Of a stretch of 64,000 bases of DNA, positions 1 to 10,945 are shown one piece after another. The stretch spans positions 43,819,047-43,883,046 of the forward strand of contig NC_012878.2 in NCBI RefSeq assembly GCF_000003195.3, read 5' to 3'. Each line of letters begins with the position of its first letter. The stretch's first letter is position 1. The DNA is from Sorghum bicolor. Lineage: Eukaryota > Streptophyta > Magnoliopsida > Poales > Poaceae. Position numbers and translations under genes: made by a program. Below the pieces are notes generated by a model. The model saw nothing but the letters and a program-made list of their open reading frames with translations, did no database searches and was not told the origin of the DNA.

Positions 1-82
1 CGGTAAGTTTCCTCGCATTTTCACACTTCCTTTTGCAAAGTGTTTTTGGTGTTGTCTAATTTCTCCGTGTTGGTCTTTGCAG

Positions 83-559
83 GGCTTAAAGACGTGCTTC
101 TGGCGACCCAGGTCGAGGCCCGCTCCGCCAAGGCTCAGCTCGAGGGGGAGATTGCTTTAAACGGTCGACTAAGGACCACGAAATGACCTCTCGGCCTCCT
201 GGGAGCTTGAGCCTGCGGACGAGTCAAGGGAGGAGGCTCGAGGCGACGCGCTGGTAGATCAGCTGTGCTACCTAGGCGCCACGCTGAGGGACCGAGTGCG
301 GGACGCCCTTCATACTGGGTTGAAGAGAGCGATGGCGGTCGTCTGCTCGGGCTTTTCCTATGATATGGAGGTGGTGTCCCACGGCTTCATCACCGACATT
401 TCTAAGACCGATGCCGAGAACGAGGAGAGGCTCCACGCCTTGATCGACGATGCAGAGGTCCCTGGAGAAAGGCTGGCGAAGCTGTTCGATCCAGAAGTGC
501 TTCCTCCCAAGACTAGCCCGGGCGCGGACGATGGTGGTGAGGGCGGGGATGCGCACTAA
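83..559 (+). pseudogene. Last exon of antisense gene in Tat-1 (coiled-coil-like C-terminus)
   Basis: An intron fits 3-82: donor GTAAGT right at the window edge and acceptor TTTGCAG at 76-82. The following exon reads as a charged, helix-rich segment from about 85, then needs a one-base frame change near 175-185, and continues open through DALVDQL, YDMEVVSHG and ERLHALIDDAE to a TAA at 557-559. It runs opposite to the retrotransposon and converges on integrase, which ends at 1089. Tat-lineage elements are known to carry antisense ORFs between integrase and the 3' LTR; I infer that this is the end of such a gene. Upstream exons are outside the window. No domain can be named from this fragment. 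The frameshift suggests a pseudogene. Confidence 0.6.
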
Positions 560-1088
560 GGCCTGCGAGCCTATGCTGGGTGTCAATACCCATTGTAAAG
601 TACTTGTCTTAAGTAAACATTGTGTCTTTAAGTGGTTTATGAACATTTGCTTATCTTTATGCTCGAGATTCCTTTATTTCCTTTTCTACCTATGTCTGTA
701 TTTCTCGTATGGTCTTTTGTTAAGGCGACCTTGATTGCCTCGAGGGTTAGGGAGCGAGTAGAGTTACCATAGCCCGGGGGCGTAGGGGTTCTCAGGGTCA
801 TCGTCCCTCGGCCCTTAAGGGGCTCGAGGTGCCTCTACTAATCGACCGTGCGAGGTTTACTTATAGGAAAGAAAAAGAAATTGTTTAGTTTTTAGGAACT
901 TGGGGGGTCCCCTCTGCTAGCCCCCGAGGGAGCATCGACTATGATGGGTCATAGTTGGTACTCCCTTCTAACGTGGAGACCTTGACCGGCGAAAAAGTAA
1001 ATTGCTCGAGGAAAAGATCTCGTTTATTCATGCATTCATTCATTGGATCTTGGTACAGAATGTACACGAAACATAACACTTCGAAACT
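560..1088. other. Spacer between convergent antisense gene and integrase of Tat-1
   Basis: No convincing coding frame. It holds the presumed 3' UTRs of the antisense gene and of gag-pol. CTCGAG palindromes occur at about 661, 739, 823 and 1003. The stretch around 600-720 is T-rich on the plus strand, compatible with 3' end formation, but no defined terminator is visible. Confidence 0.5.
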
Positions 1089-2057
1089 CTAGGGGTAGAA
1101 TCGACGTAGCTGTTCGATGTTCCATGCGTTGGTGAAGACCGCCCCTTCTTCGTCCGCGAGTTTGTACGTCCCTGGCTTCAGGACCTCGGCCACCACGTAC
1201 GGGCCTTCCCAGGGTGGGGTCAGCTTGTGGCGTCCTTGGTTGCTTTGCCGTCGCCGTAGGACGAGATCGCCCACGTTCAGATCCCTTTTGCGCACGTGCT
1301 TGTCGTGATAGCGTCGAAGCTTCTGCTGGTATCTTGTGAAGTTGAGGAGGGCCATGTCTCGAGCTTCCTCGAGCTGGTCGACCGCGTTCTCTCGAGTTTC
1401 CCTGTTCGTCTGCTCGTTGTAGGCCTTGAGTCGAGGTCACCCATACTCTAGGTCTATTGGAACAACAGCCTTAGAGCCATAGACCATGAAGAATGGGGTA
1501 TATTTTGTGGCCCTGCTAGGAGTCGTCCTTAAGCTCCACAGGACCGAAGAGAGCTCTTCGACCCATTTCTTGCCAAATTTCTTCAACCGGTTGTAGATTC
1601 TCGGTTTGAGCCCCTGCAAAATCATGCCGTTGGCACGCTCGACCTAGCCGTTAGTTCGAGGGTGTGCTAGTGCAGACCAGTTCACACGGATGTGGTGCCG
1701 GTCACAGAAGTCCAAGAACTTTTTGCCGGTGAACTGGGTGCCGTTGCCGGTAATGATGACGTTGGGTATCCCAAACCGGTGGATGATGTCGGTGAAGAAA
1801 AGGACGGCTTACTCGGAGCGGATGTTCGTGATGGGTCGAGCCTTGATCCATTTGGAGAATTTGTCGACAGCCACCAGGAAATGGGTGTATCCTCCTGCTG
1901 CTTTATGTAGAGGTCCTACGAGGTCAAGACCCCACACTGCGAATGGCCATGTGATGGGGATCATCTTGAGGGCATGAGCGGGAAGATGGGTTTGCTTGGC
2001 GTAGAATTGACACCCATGGCATGAGCGTACGAGCTCTATGGCGTCAGCTACGGCCAT
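1089..2057 (-). pseudogene. Tat-1 integrase (broken)
   Basis: Integrase inserts element cDNA into the host genome. The minus-strand reading shows the end of the zinc-binding region (SCHGCQFYAKQ), the first catalytic Asp (WGLDLVGP), the second catalytic block and the region up to the C-terminal domain (PPWEGPYVV, then NIEQLRRFYP before the stop at 1089). Breaks: in-frame stops near 1807, 1648 and 1438. The second catalytic Asp is replaced by Gly (block reads ITGNGTQF near 1741-1760, where the family has Asp). The zinc-binding region continues to about 2230. The protein cannot be made or be active. Confidence 0.9.
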
Positions 2058-2877
2058 TGGCCAGTAGAAGCCTTGTCGAAAAGCGCTCCCTACGAGGGTC
2101 TGTGGAGCAGTGTGGTGGCCGCAAGCCCCTCGAGTGTAGATCCTCGAGGAGCTTTCGGCCTTCTTCTATGGTGATGCAGCGCTGCAAGATCCCGGTCGGG
2201 CTTCGTCGATATAGTTCGTTGCTTTCGCCGTAGATCATGTATGATTTGGCCCGTCGAGCGATACGGCGAGCCTCGGATCGATCTTCCGGTAGCTCACATC
2301 GAATCAGGCAATCAAGAAACGGCGTGCGCCAGTCGAATGGTCGACCGAGACGCTGTTCTACTTCCATTACTTCTGCTGCCGCTAGCAGGGCTTCGACAGC
2401 GTCGGTTGGATGGGGGGCGGTGGTTTTGACGTCAGCCCCTGAGCTCAAATTGATGGATGGTTCGTGCAGATCTCTCAAGAATGCGTCGAGCGGGACCGTG
2501 CCTCGGGTCGACGCGATCTTAGCGAGTTCGTCGGTTGCCTCGTTGTAGCGTCGGGCGATGTGGACGATCTCGAGGCCGTGGAATTTGTCCTCGAGTTGAC
2601 GTACCTCCTTGCAGTATGCCTCCATTTTTGGATCATGGCAGCTCGAGGCCTTCATTACTTGGTCGATGACAAGCTGAGAGTCACCTCGAACGTCGAGGCG
2701 CCGAACTCCTAGCTCGATGGCGATCTTCAGCCCGTTGACAAGGGCCTCGTACTCCGCGACGTTGTTAGATGCGGTGAAATGTATTCTAATGACATACCTC
2801 ATATGGACGCCGAGGGGGGAGATGAACAGCAGACCTGCCCCAGCTCCCGTCTTCATGAGAGATCTATCGAAGTACAT
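2044..2877 (-). pseudogene. Tat-1 second (archaeal-type) RNase H, into integrase N-terminus
   Basis: Open minus-strand reading of about 278 codons. The RNase H fold starts at MYFDRSLMKTG (the Gly after the catalytic Asp is Arg), continues with NNVAEYEALVNGL (catalytic Glu) and DVRGDSQLVIDQV (catalytic Asp), and ends at ARRYNEATDELAKIA. The downstream part (LPEDRSEARRIARRA, then YGESNELYRRS) is the linker and start of the integrase zinc region. Tat-lineage elements carry this extra RNase H in addition to the one in pol. A stop at about 2912 separates it from the upstream domain. Confidence 0.85.
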
Positions 2878-2913
2878 CGTCCACAGCTTCGCTTGAACTT
2901 GAGCCGGGGGGAG

Positions 2914-4110
2914 CTAGGAATCCGTCCACTCTACGACAAAGTCCACCAGAGCTTGAGATTTGATGGCTTTGCGAGGCGCATAAGTGAGGGTCTCACTCAT
3001 GAGCTTGACCGACCATTTGGCGATTCTTCCTGTGGCCTCCCGACTTTGGATGATCTCTCCCAAGGGGAAGGACAAGACCATCGTGATAGGGTGACCAAGG
3101 AAGTAGTGTTGCAACTTGCGTCGGGCGAGGATCACTGCGTAGATTAGTTTCTGGATCTGTGGGTACCGTACCTTGGTTTCTGATAGTACCTCGCTGATGA
3201 AGTAGACCGCCCTCTAGACCAGCAGCGCATGTCCTTCCTCCTGTCTTTCGACCACCACTGCTTCAGTGACCACCTGGGTCATTGCAGCAACGTACAGAAG
3301 CAGAGGCTCTGCGGGCTGAGGTGGAACGAGGACCGGGGCGGAGGTCATTGTTTTCTTCAGGCTATCGAGGGCCTCCTCGGCTTCAGGGGTCCACGAGAAA
3401 CGTTCAGCTTTTTTCAAGACCCGATATAGCGGCAATGCCTTTTCTCCTAACCTCGAGATAAAACGGCTTAGCGCCGCCAAACACCCCGTGACCTTTTGTA
3501 CCCCCTTGACGTCTCGAATCGGCCCCATTCTCGCAACGGCCGAGACCTTCTCGGGATTGGCCTCGATGCCGCATTGTGAGACTATGTACCCCAAGAGCAT
3601 GCCTCGAGGTATGCCAAAGACGCACTTCTCGGGGTTGAACTTGATTTTGTTGGCACGTAGACAATTGAAAGCGATCTTGAGGTCCTGAATCAGGTCGCCT
3701 CGTTTCTTCGATTTGATGACGATGTCATCGACGTATGCCTCGACCGTCGACCCTATATGCTCGCCAAACACGTGGAGCATGCATCGCTGGTATGTTGCCC
3801 CAACGTTTTGGAGCCCGAACGGCATGGTCACATAACAGTACATCCCAAAAGGCGTAATGAAAGACGTCGTGAGCTGGTCGGATTCTTTCATTTTTATTTG
3901 ATGGTAACCAGAATATGCATCAAGGAAAGAAAGGGTTTTCACATCCCGCGGTAGAGTCAACAATTTGATCGATGCGTGGTAAAGGGAAAGGAACTTTTGG
4001 ACATGCTTTATTTAAACTTGTTTAATAGACACACATTCTCATCTTCCCATTCTTTTTCTTAACTAGTACAGGGTTTGCTAACTAGTCGGGATGGTGAACC
4101 TCCTTGATAA
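2914..4110 (-). pseudogene. Tat-1 reverse transcriptase and pol RNase H (broken)
   Basis: Best open part is 3214-3963. It shows LSFLDAYSGYHQI, TPFGMYCYVTMPFGLQNVGATYQR and the catalytic box EAYVDDIVIKSKK, then the connection domain (FSWTPEAEEALDSLKK). The N-terminal fingers are recognisable in other frames between about 3964 and 4110. A stop near 3212 precedes the RNase H part (2914-3135, ILARRKLQHYFLGH and SQALVDFVVEWT). RT makes the element cDNA; this copy keeps YVDD but not a continuous frame. Confidence 0.9.
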
Positions 4111-4318
4111 ATCCGGCCGCCAAAAGCTTGTGGATCTCCTCGCCAATGATCTTGCGTTTCTCCTCGTCGAAGCGACGCAGCCGCTGTTTCACTGGCTTGG
4201 AACCGGCTCGAATTTCCAAGGAGTTCTCGGCGACTTCCCTCGGTATGCCCGGCATGTCCGAGGGACTCCATGCAAACATGTCGGTGTTTGCACGGAGAAA
4301 GTCGACGAGCACGGCTTC

Positions 4319-5026
4319 CTATTTGGGGTTGAGGTCGGTGCTGATCGTCAGCACCTTGCCGTCGGAGCCGTTGGGGTCGAGGGAGATCTTCTTCGTGCCT
4401 TCCGCCGGCTCGAAGCTGCCCGCGTGACGCTTGGGTTCCAGAGCTTCTGTAGCAAGGGCTTCGAGCTTTGAGGCAAGCCCTGTGGAGTTCTCGATAGCTT
4501 CTCCATACTCGACGCACTCGACGTCGCACTCATACGCATGCTCGTAGGAGGAGCTAACGGTGATGACCCCCTTGGGCCCAGGCATCTTCAGCTTCAGGTA
4601 GGTGTAGTTGGGGATAGCCATGAACTTGGCGTAGCCCGGGCGCCCGATGATGGCGTGGTACGTGCCTCGAAATCCCACCACCTCAAAGGTGAGAACCTCC
4701 TTTCTGAAGTTGGCCACCATGCCAAAACAGACCGGCAGGTCGATTCGACCCACTGGCAACGCCTTCTTTCTAGGTACGACACCATGGAAGCCGCCCGCGC
4801 TTGGTTGGAGCTGTGTCCTTTCGATGCCGAGGAGGTCAAGGGTCTCGAGGTAGATGATGTTCAGGCTGCTGCCGCCATCCATCAGTACTTTCAAGAGTCT
4901 GGTGTTGACGATGATGGGGTCGACGACGAGCGGGTAGACGCCAGGGGCGACCACTTTGTCGGGATGGTCGTCGCGATTGAAGGTGATGGGGGTGTTCGAC
5001 CAGTTGAGGTATTGGGGCACCGCCAT
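4319..5026 (-). pseudogene. Tat-1 aspartic protease region
   Basis: Minus-strand reading of 235 codons. It starts with AVPQYLNWSNTPITFNRDD, has the active-site box VLMDGGSSLNIIY (catalytic Asp present) and the second block YHAIIGRPGYAKFMA. The C-terminal 80 residues are a linker to RT. Its start overlaps the gag reading at 4891-5026 in another frame, so a frameshift lies near 5000-5050. The protease would release gag and pol products. Confidence 0.85.
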
Positions 5027-5975
5027 TCTTGTCGCAAAGCCTCGCGGTGTTCCCTCTTGCGCTGCCTTGTCGTTAGCTGCGTCGAGGGTCCGCCGTAGAT
5101 CATGTAGCAGTCGTCGACGGCTGGGAAGCCCTCGTCTTCTTTGTCGTCCCCCTTGTCGCCGTTCTTTTCTTTCTTCTGGTCGTCCTTCTTAAGCCCCAGG
5201 CCGTCGAAGTGCCCTTTCAGCATGCGGCAGTCTTCAAGCTTGTGGTTTGCCCCTCCCTTATGGTAAGGGCAGGGCTCCTTTAGCATCTTGTCGAAGATAG
5301 CTCCCTCAGGGGGACCTTGAGGTTTTTTACGCTCCATGGCGGCGACGAGATCGTCGTCGAAGGCCTCCCGTTTGAACGGCTGTGCTTTCTTCTTCTTCTT
5401 GTTTTTCTTGGGCCCTCGACTGGGACCCTCATCATCGTCGGTTGGTGCCTTGCCTTTACCTCCTTTGTAGCTGAAGAAAGCACCGACCGCTTCCTCCCCC
5501 GCAGCATAGTTTGCCACCACGTCCATCAGCTCGTCGATGGTTTGTGGGCGGTTCCGACCTAACTCCCGTACCAAATCTCGGCAGGTGGTGCCTGAGACAA
5601 AGGCCAAGATAACGTCGTGGTCGGGGATGTGCGGCAGCTCAGTGCGCGGCTTCGAGAAGCGTCGAGCGTACTCTCGGAGAGTTTCTCTCGATTTTTGCTT
5701 GCATTTGCTGAGGTCCCACGAATTGCCAGGTCGTATGTAGGTCCCTTTGAAGTTGCACTCAAACACCCTGACTAAATCAATCCAATCGTGGATCTGGTTG
5801 GCAGGGATTTCCTCGAGCCATCTGCGGGCGGTGTCGGAGAGGAAGAGTGGTAATTGTCGGATAATAGCTCGATCATCCCCTCGAGCGCCTCCCAGCTGAC
5901 AGGCTAGCCGAAAGTCTGCTAGCCATAGCTCTGGTTTGGTTTTGCCGTTGTATTTAGCAATGCTGGTCGGGGGTC
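4891..5975 (-). pseudogene. Tat-1 gag (capsid and nucleocapsid part)
   Basis: The Retrotrans_gag-type core runs from about 5975 to 5560 (LSDTARRWLEEIPANQI, WIDLVRVFECNFKGTY, LREYARRFSKPRTELPHI). It is followed by a Lys-rich linker and a CCHC-like motif in CPYHKGGANHKLEDC near 5215-5260. Gag forms the virus-like particle. The reading ends near the frame change into protease. The last codons to 4891 are out of frame with the family and are probably not native. Confidence 0.8.
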
Positions 5976-7512
5976 AGAACGGGCTGGGCAGCAGCGTGCT
6001 GTGGATTGTTCTGCTAAACACGCGAGGGCCCGACGGTTCTGGGGCCATCCGGTCCTCGTCGCTGTCGTATCGCCCGCCGCGGTGGGCGCTGTAACCGCGC
6101 TCCTCTACATCCCCATGTCGACGGCGACGATATTCGTTGATGTCGTGTCGTGCGTCGTGTCACCGTTGATTATCGACGGGGTGGTTTTGGACAGGCGTTG
6201 TCCTCTTTCCTCGAGGGGGTGGTTGCTGATGGACCGACACCTCCTTTTCGTTTCGGACCGGCTTGTTAAGCCTCTCCGTGGCTGCTCCTCGACGTCAAGA
6301 GGATGAGCTCTCGGCCTACTGAACTGCCACCACTTGAAGCAGAGTCTGCACCTCGTCTTGAATTCGCCGCGCTTGGGAGTTTGAGGGTTCAGGCATGTTA
6401 CGTAGCAGCATCGTCGCCGCCACGACGTTCTGGCCCGCTCGAGGGAAGTGGCTGACGGGTTGTTCTGGTTCCCCGTCCCCGACAATCTGTCGATGTACTT
6501 CTCGAGCCCGTCTGCGGGCACCTCCGCCATGCGGGTATGGTTGGTCCTGCTCGAGGGCGTGCTCGAGCTGGACAAGGTGCTCGCGATCTTCATCGAGCTT
6601 CGCTCTGAGCTCTCATAACTGCGCAAATTGCGCGGCTTTGTCTTCCTACGGCGTGGGGTCGACCTGACCGTCGTTCCTAGGCGTCCTGGGGTCCTCCCTT
6701 GCTACAGGGGCTCGACCGCCAGCGATGGCGTCTTGTGTTTCGTCGGTGGTTTCTACCTCCCCGTCGATGTTGAAGCATTCCCTTGTAGGGTCGTAGCTGT
6801 CGGACATAGAGTCGGGATCCGGCTCTACGGTGTAGAAACATCCGCGTCGTTCTTTCGCCAGCCGTTGTCTGAGTGAAGTGATCGTGTATCGCCCAGGTCC
6901 TAGGCTGCGGAGGCCTCGTACCTGGGAGAAATCCAGTAGCTCGAACGCTTGCTGCTGTGTTCTGGCGTCGCGTGGGAGGACCATTGGTCGCTCCACGTAC
7001 GTCTGGGCGTTTGGACATATCGCCCTGGCAAGCGACGCCGCAGCGTTATCTAGGCCGAACGGGAGTGTTCTTCTTGGGGCAAACAGTTCGTGCGGTAGCA
7101 GCGTCGTGGGGGACGGGAGCACAGGAGGCGCGTTGTCACCCAACGTCGCCGCATGGTCCTCGTGACGTTGGGCTGTCGTACCCACGGCTCCGCCGCGCGG
7201 GTTGTCGATTCCTGCGTCACCGCCTGCCTGGCACGAGCCGGCGAACGTGAGGAGGCAGAAGAGTGGTGGCGGCACTGTCCATGCCTCTTCTTGGGTGGGG
7301 AGGCATGGTGGCGAGGCCGTCTCGGAGCCCTCAATTGTGCTGGCGCAATACGAGCTCCTTCTGGTCCTTTGACCGAGAGCAGGATCATGTCGTAGCCGAA
7401 ACCGGTAGACATGAACTCGAGGCTCCCGAACCAAATCACCATGGAGCGTGGAATCGGTGAAACGAGAGTGGCCATCTGGAAAGAGATGGGAAATTGGTGA
7501 AAAAACATGCAG
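5976..7512 (-). pseudogene. Tat-1 leader and gag N-terminal extension
   Basis: Between the primer-binding site and the gag core. Several overlapping minus-strand readings exist (6646-7533, 7050-7508, 6677-7018, 6105-6626), none continuous into the gag core. A plausible start is the ATG at about 7472 (protein begins ATLVSPIPRSMVIWFG). Codon-like composition and many CTCGAG sites suggest an old coding region with several indels. I cannot assign a domain here. Confidence 0.45.
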
Positions 7513-7532
7513 GACCCCTACCTGGCGCGCCA
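7513..7532 (-). promoter_or_regulatory. Tat-1 primer-binding site
   Basis: Minus strand reads TGGCGCGCCAGGTAGGGGTC, two bases inside the 5' LTR end. The placement, and the TGGCGC... style seen in many grass gypsy elements, identify the tRNA primer site. I cannot name the tRNA with confidence. Confidence 0.75.
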
Positions 7533-7534
7533 AC

Positions 7535-8598
7535 TGTCAGTGTTTTCCCCCCGGGGGGTCACACCAACGAGTAAAACTTGTGTGCATGTTTCCTTTCCTA
7601 GATGGTGATGCAAGAAAGACACAAAGATTTATCCTGGTTCGGGCAAGAGAAGGCCCTACGTCCAGCGGGGTGGGAGATGTTTCTATTATCTTCCACTTAA
7701 GTGCTTGTACAGGGGCGAATACAAGTTGGAACCGTGGATGGATGGAGATGAAGTATGGTTGATCTTCTACGTATGTCTCGTCTCGTGTCCCCTATCCTTT
7801 CCAGGGCTCCCCCTTTTATAGTTCCAAGAGGAGACCTAGGTTACATGCGTAGGTGACAGAGTAGGGGTCGATAGGGGCGTGGCGCGCTGACTTACTCGAG
7901 GCTTCCGTACTGGCGTGGCCTCGAACTGTCTTGTCTCGGTACCTTGATGATGATTACGCATGCCTCTGAATCCTGCTCCTATGCGCCGCCCTAGATGGGC
8001 TTATCCGTGGGCACGCCTGTACGTCGTGCTGCAGTTGCGTTAGGGTGGTTGAGGTGCTGTCTTTCACCGCCTGACTCTTCTCAGGGAAGGAACGCGTTCG
8101 CTCGAGGGTCCGGCGCTGCGCTAAACCCTGCTGATAGGAGCGCTGACTTTGGGCGTCTCGAGGGGGTCATGACAAGACGTTCCGACCGTCTTGCCGTGAC
8201 CTGCCATGCTCTGATTCATCCGGTGGACAAGGCTGTAAAAAGGGCGATGGGATGGGTGCTTGCTCCCTATCACGCTTCCCGTGACTGTCGGGTTAGGTGA
8301 GAACGCGGCAGGCGCATTAAATGCCCTGATCCCTGTACCCGCGTCAGGCGGCGGACTGCGTCCTTTGCGCTCGAGGCCTATCGATTCGTATGAGCTGGTT
8401 CCCGTATTCGACTGCCGCTGTTCGGTCGAGCCCCAGTCAATTCGCACGACGCTCTTTCCGTGTTCGGGGCTATGGTCGTCGTCTTGCCTTGGCGGTCGTA
8501 CGTGCGATCAGGAGGCGTCGAGTCGGGGGCCTCGATTTACGTACGGGTGCTCTCGTTATGTGTATCAGTTAGGGTACCCGTTACTGATACCCTCGACA
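7535..8598 (-). repeat. Tat-1 5' LTR
   Basis: Plus-strand limits are TGTCAGTG at 7535 and CCTCGACA at 8598; in element sense it starts TGTCGAGGGT and ends ACTGACA. Length 1064 bp. A TATA box (TATAAAAG, minus strand, 7813-7820) lies in the element-sense promoter. Its partner LTR is outside the window, so the 3' limit is supported by the primer site only. CTCGAG is frequent here too (for example near 7894, 8101 and 8158). Confidence 0.8.
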
Positions 8599-8614
8599 CT
8601 ATCCATGGCGTCTA

Positions 8615-8774
8615 AGACCTTGTTTAGTTCACCCAAAAAATAAAAAAATTAAGGTTTTTCGTCACATCGAATCTTACGGCACATGCGTGAAACATTAAAT
8701 ATAGACAAAAACAAAAACTAATTGTATAGTTTACTTGTAAATCACGAGATAAATCTTTTGAGCCTAGTTAATTG
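8615..8774 (+). mobile_element. Truncated MITE-like repeat
   Basis: Begins CCTTGTTTAGTT and contains CACATCGAATCTTACGGCAC and TCTTTTGAGCCTAGTTA, a phrase set I recognise from a very common miniature inverted-repeat element of sorghum-type grasses. Only the left part is present; the usual right end (AACTAAACAAGG) is missing. It abuts the truncated gag of SIRE-1. Confidence 0.5.
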
Positions 8775-9453
8775 CCACATTCTTCTCTTCATTTGCCATG
8801 AGACCAATATGAGAAGGGGCATAGAGAGTTGAGCTTCTTAATGAGGTGGATTCATTATTTGGCCTCCACCAATCACAATATTTTTCTTCCTTCGAAATAT
8901 TAGTCCAACAAAAACTAGAGGAAGTAGAAGTACCACATATAAATGCATTGTTCTCACCAACTATTTCATTGTCTTCCATTAAGTCATATGTTAGTGAGAA
9001 AGTAGATGTGGCATGATCACTTAGACCTTTTGGGAGAATCACTTGAGGCTATTCTTTTGTCGGTGAAGTTGAGACTTCCTCAAGTGGTTCCTCCAATGAG
9101 AGCAACTTCTCAACACATTTGGACTTGTCATATCTTTCTATGAGTGTGGTCCAAATGAGATTAGCATCATCAAGTGGTTCATCATCTCCAAATATGATGG
9201 TGTCAAGAACATCTTCTCTCAAAGCACTAAATAAAACATTAGTAGCTTGAGCATTGTATTGTAAGCATTTTACTTCCTCTCTAGATAGATAGACCAAATC
9301 ATCACTAGGAGGTGAAATGCTCATATCTACAACCCGCTCGATATGAGGACCCATGTCATTAAAAACAGCAAGCACACTAGCAGACCAAGATGTATAATTT
9401 GAGACATCTAAAAGTAGAAGTTCTAGAGATATCTCCTCACTTATCAACATCAT
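8764..9453 (-). pseudogene. SIRE-1 gag, truncated
   Basis: Starts 35 bp inside the primer-binding site, as expected for a copia gag. The reading shows NYTSWSASVLAVFNDMGP near the N-terminus and EVKCLQYNAQATNVLFSAL and LIWTTLIERYDKSKC further on, a copia gag-like helical domain. An in-frame TAG at 9049-9051 interrupts it. It continues to 8764, where the stop codon lies at the junction with the MITE-like repeat. Everything downstream (pol, 3' LTR) is missing. Confidence 0.65.
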
Positions 9454-9484
9454 CTCTCAAGGCGGTTAAGCCAAAATTGAGAGC

Positions 9485-9499
9485 CTAACTCTGGTACCA
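9485..9499 (-). promoter_or_regulatory. SIRE-1 primer-binding site
   Basis: Minus strand reads TGGTACCAGAGTTAG, one base from the LTR end at 9502. It is a close variant of TGGTATCAGAGC, the usual complement of initiator methionine tRNA. Confidence 0.75.
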
Positions 9500-9501
9500 A
9501 T

Positions 9502-10945
9502 TGAAAGGACCTTGATGTCGCCTAGAGGGGGGTGAATAGGCATTTATGAAAATATCAACAATTAAAACTTGTAGCGGACTAGCAGACTGCGGAGCCTCCA
9601 TGCTGAAACGTGGAACCTCTGGGACCCCGTCGGATGCTGATGTCAACATCTGACTAGTGCAACACATGCACAACAAAGGGTAAAGGGTGTGTTGGACACG
9701 CAGGAACTATGGTGTTAGACGCTCTGGTACTCACACTGTAGCAAAGACTGTCTTCTGCAATGCGTCGGATGCTGCTAAGGTTCAGCGTCAGACGCTAACC
9801 CTAGCACCGGACATTATGCACAAAGGTTTGAGAATGCTCCAATGGGCGTCAGACGTGTCTGATGGGTAAGCATCAGACGCTGGCCGGAGTACGACATACC
9901 CCCAAACTGAAAGGACCTTGAGGTCGCATAGAGGGGGGGAGAATATGCGTTTATGAAAAATACCAACAGTTAAAACTTGCAGCGGACTAGCAGACCATGG
10001 AGCCTCCAGACTAAAGTGTGGAACCACCAGGACGCGGAACCTTCGACGAGGTTGTGGAACCTCCGAAAAGCATAGAGTACTCAGCAGCTGCTACACCTAG
10101 AGATCAAGAACTCAAACCAAACTTGAAGGTGTGTTTGATGATGCCCAGTGGCAAGTCCATGAAGTACTTGCACTCGCAAACACGCACAACTAGAGTGTTA
10201 GGTCATGGTAATGACAATCTTGGGCAATGTGGTTTTCATACCACCTATCGATGGAAATCGTTTCGGTTTTCAAAGGATTGACAACAAGGTTAAGGACGGT
10301 TAGTTCCGAGCATCGAAGGTGTTGAGTGACGTTTGGATTAGTCGTAGGACTTGGTTTTCCTTTGGCCATACTATTATGGGGGGTGCAAATGGGTAGCTTG
10401 ACCGAGGTGAGTCTAATGGTTAGGTGTGGTGCTCACTTGTCAAAATTAGCACTAGGTAGCTTCATTTTGTCCCTAAGATTAGTTGAAGTCAACTCGGTTC
10501 ACAAAGAATTTGGATTGGAAGTGAAACGAGGACTTTTTGCTACGTCGGATGTTGAAGAAGTGAGCGTCGGATGCTGATGTCAACATCCGACTAGTGCAAC
10601 ACATGCACAACAAAGAGTAAAGGGTGCGTTGGACATACAAGAACTGTGGTGTTAGATGCTCTGGTACTCACATTGTAGCAAAGACTGTCTTTTGCAATGC
10701 GTTGGATGCTGCTAAGGTTCAACGTTGGACGCTAGCCCTAGCACCGGACTTTCTGCACAGAGGTTTGAGAATGCTCCAATGGGCGTTAGACGTGTCTGAT
10801 GGGTAAGCATCAGACGCTGGCCGAAGTACGACGTACCCCAAAACTAAAAGGGCCTTCATGTCGCCTAGAGGGGGGTGAATAGGCGTTTGTGAAAATATCA
10901 ATAATTAAAACTTGTAGCGGACTAGCAGACCATGGAGCCTTCGGG
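9502..10945. repeat. About 400-bp unit repeated within SIRE-1 LTR
   Basis: Copy 1 is 9502-9907. Copy 2 starts at 9908 and resumes at about 10564-10844 after about 530 bp of extra LTR sequence. Copy 3 (partial) is about 10845-10945. Shared phrases are GTGCAACACATGCACAACAAAG (9657, 10596), GTGTTAGACGCTCTGGTACTC and GCATCAGACGCTGGCCG (about 9868 and 10807). Variants of GTCRGACGC or GTCGGATGC recur in all copies. Confidence 0.75.

Larger units (their letters stand above)
1..8598 (-). mobile_element. Tat-1: Ty3/gypsy Tat-lineage LTR retrotransposon, 3' end outside window
   Basis: Minus-strand element with its 5' LTR at 7535-8598 and, running leftwards, primer-binding site, gag, protease, reverse transcriptase, RNase H, a second archaeal-type RNase H and integrase. 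The two RNase H domains in a row identify the Tat lineage of plant gypsy elements (known family trait). The 3' LTR lies left of the window. Coding frames contain many stops and frameshifts, so the copy is dead. The plus strand at 1-559 carries the end of an antisense gene, and the palindrome CTCGAG is strikingly frequent throughout. Confidence 0.9.

Noticed and set aside
4538..5098. Plus-strand ORF of 186 codons opposite the Tat-1 protease
   Set aside because: GC-rich antisense shadow of a real minus-strand domain, with no splice or start signals; unlike the antisense genes it lies over pol.
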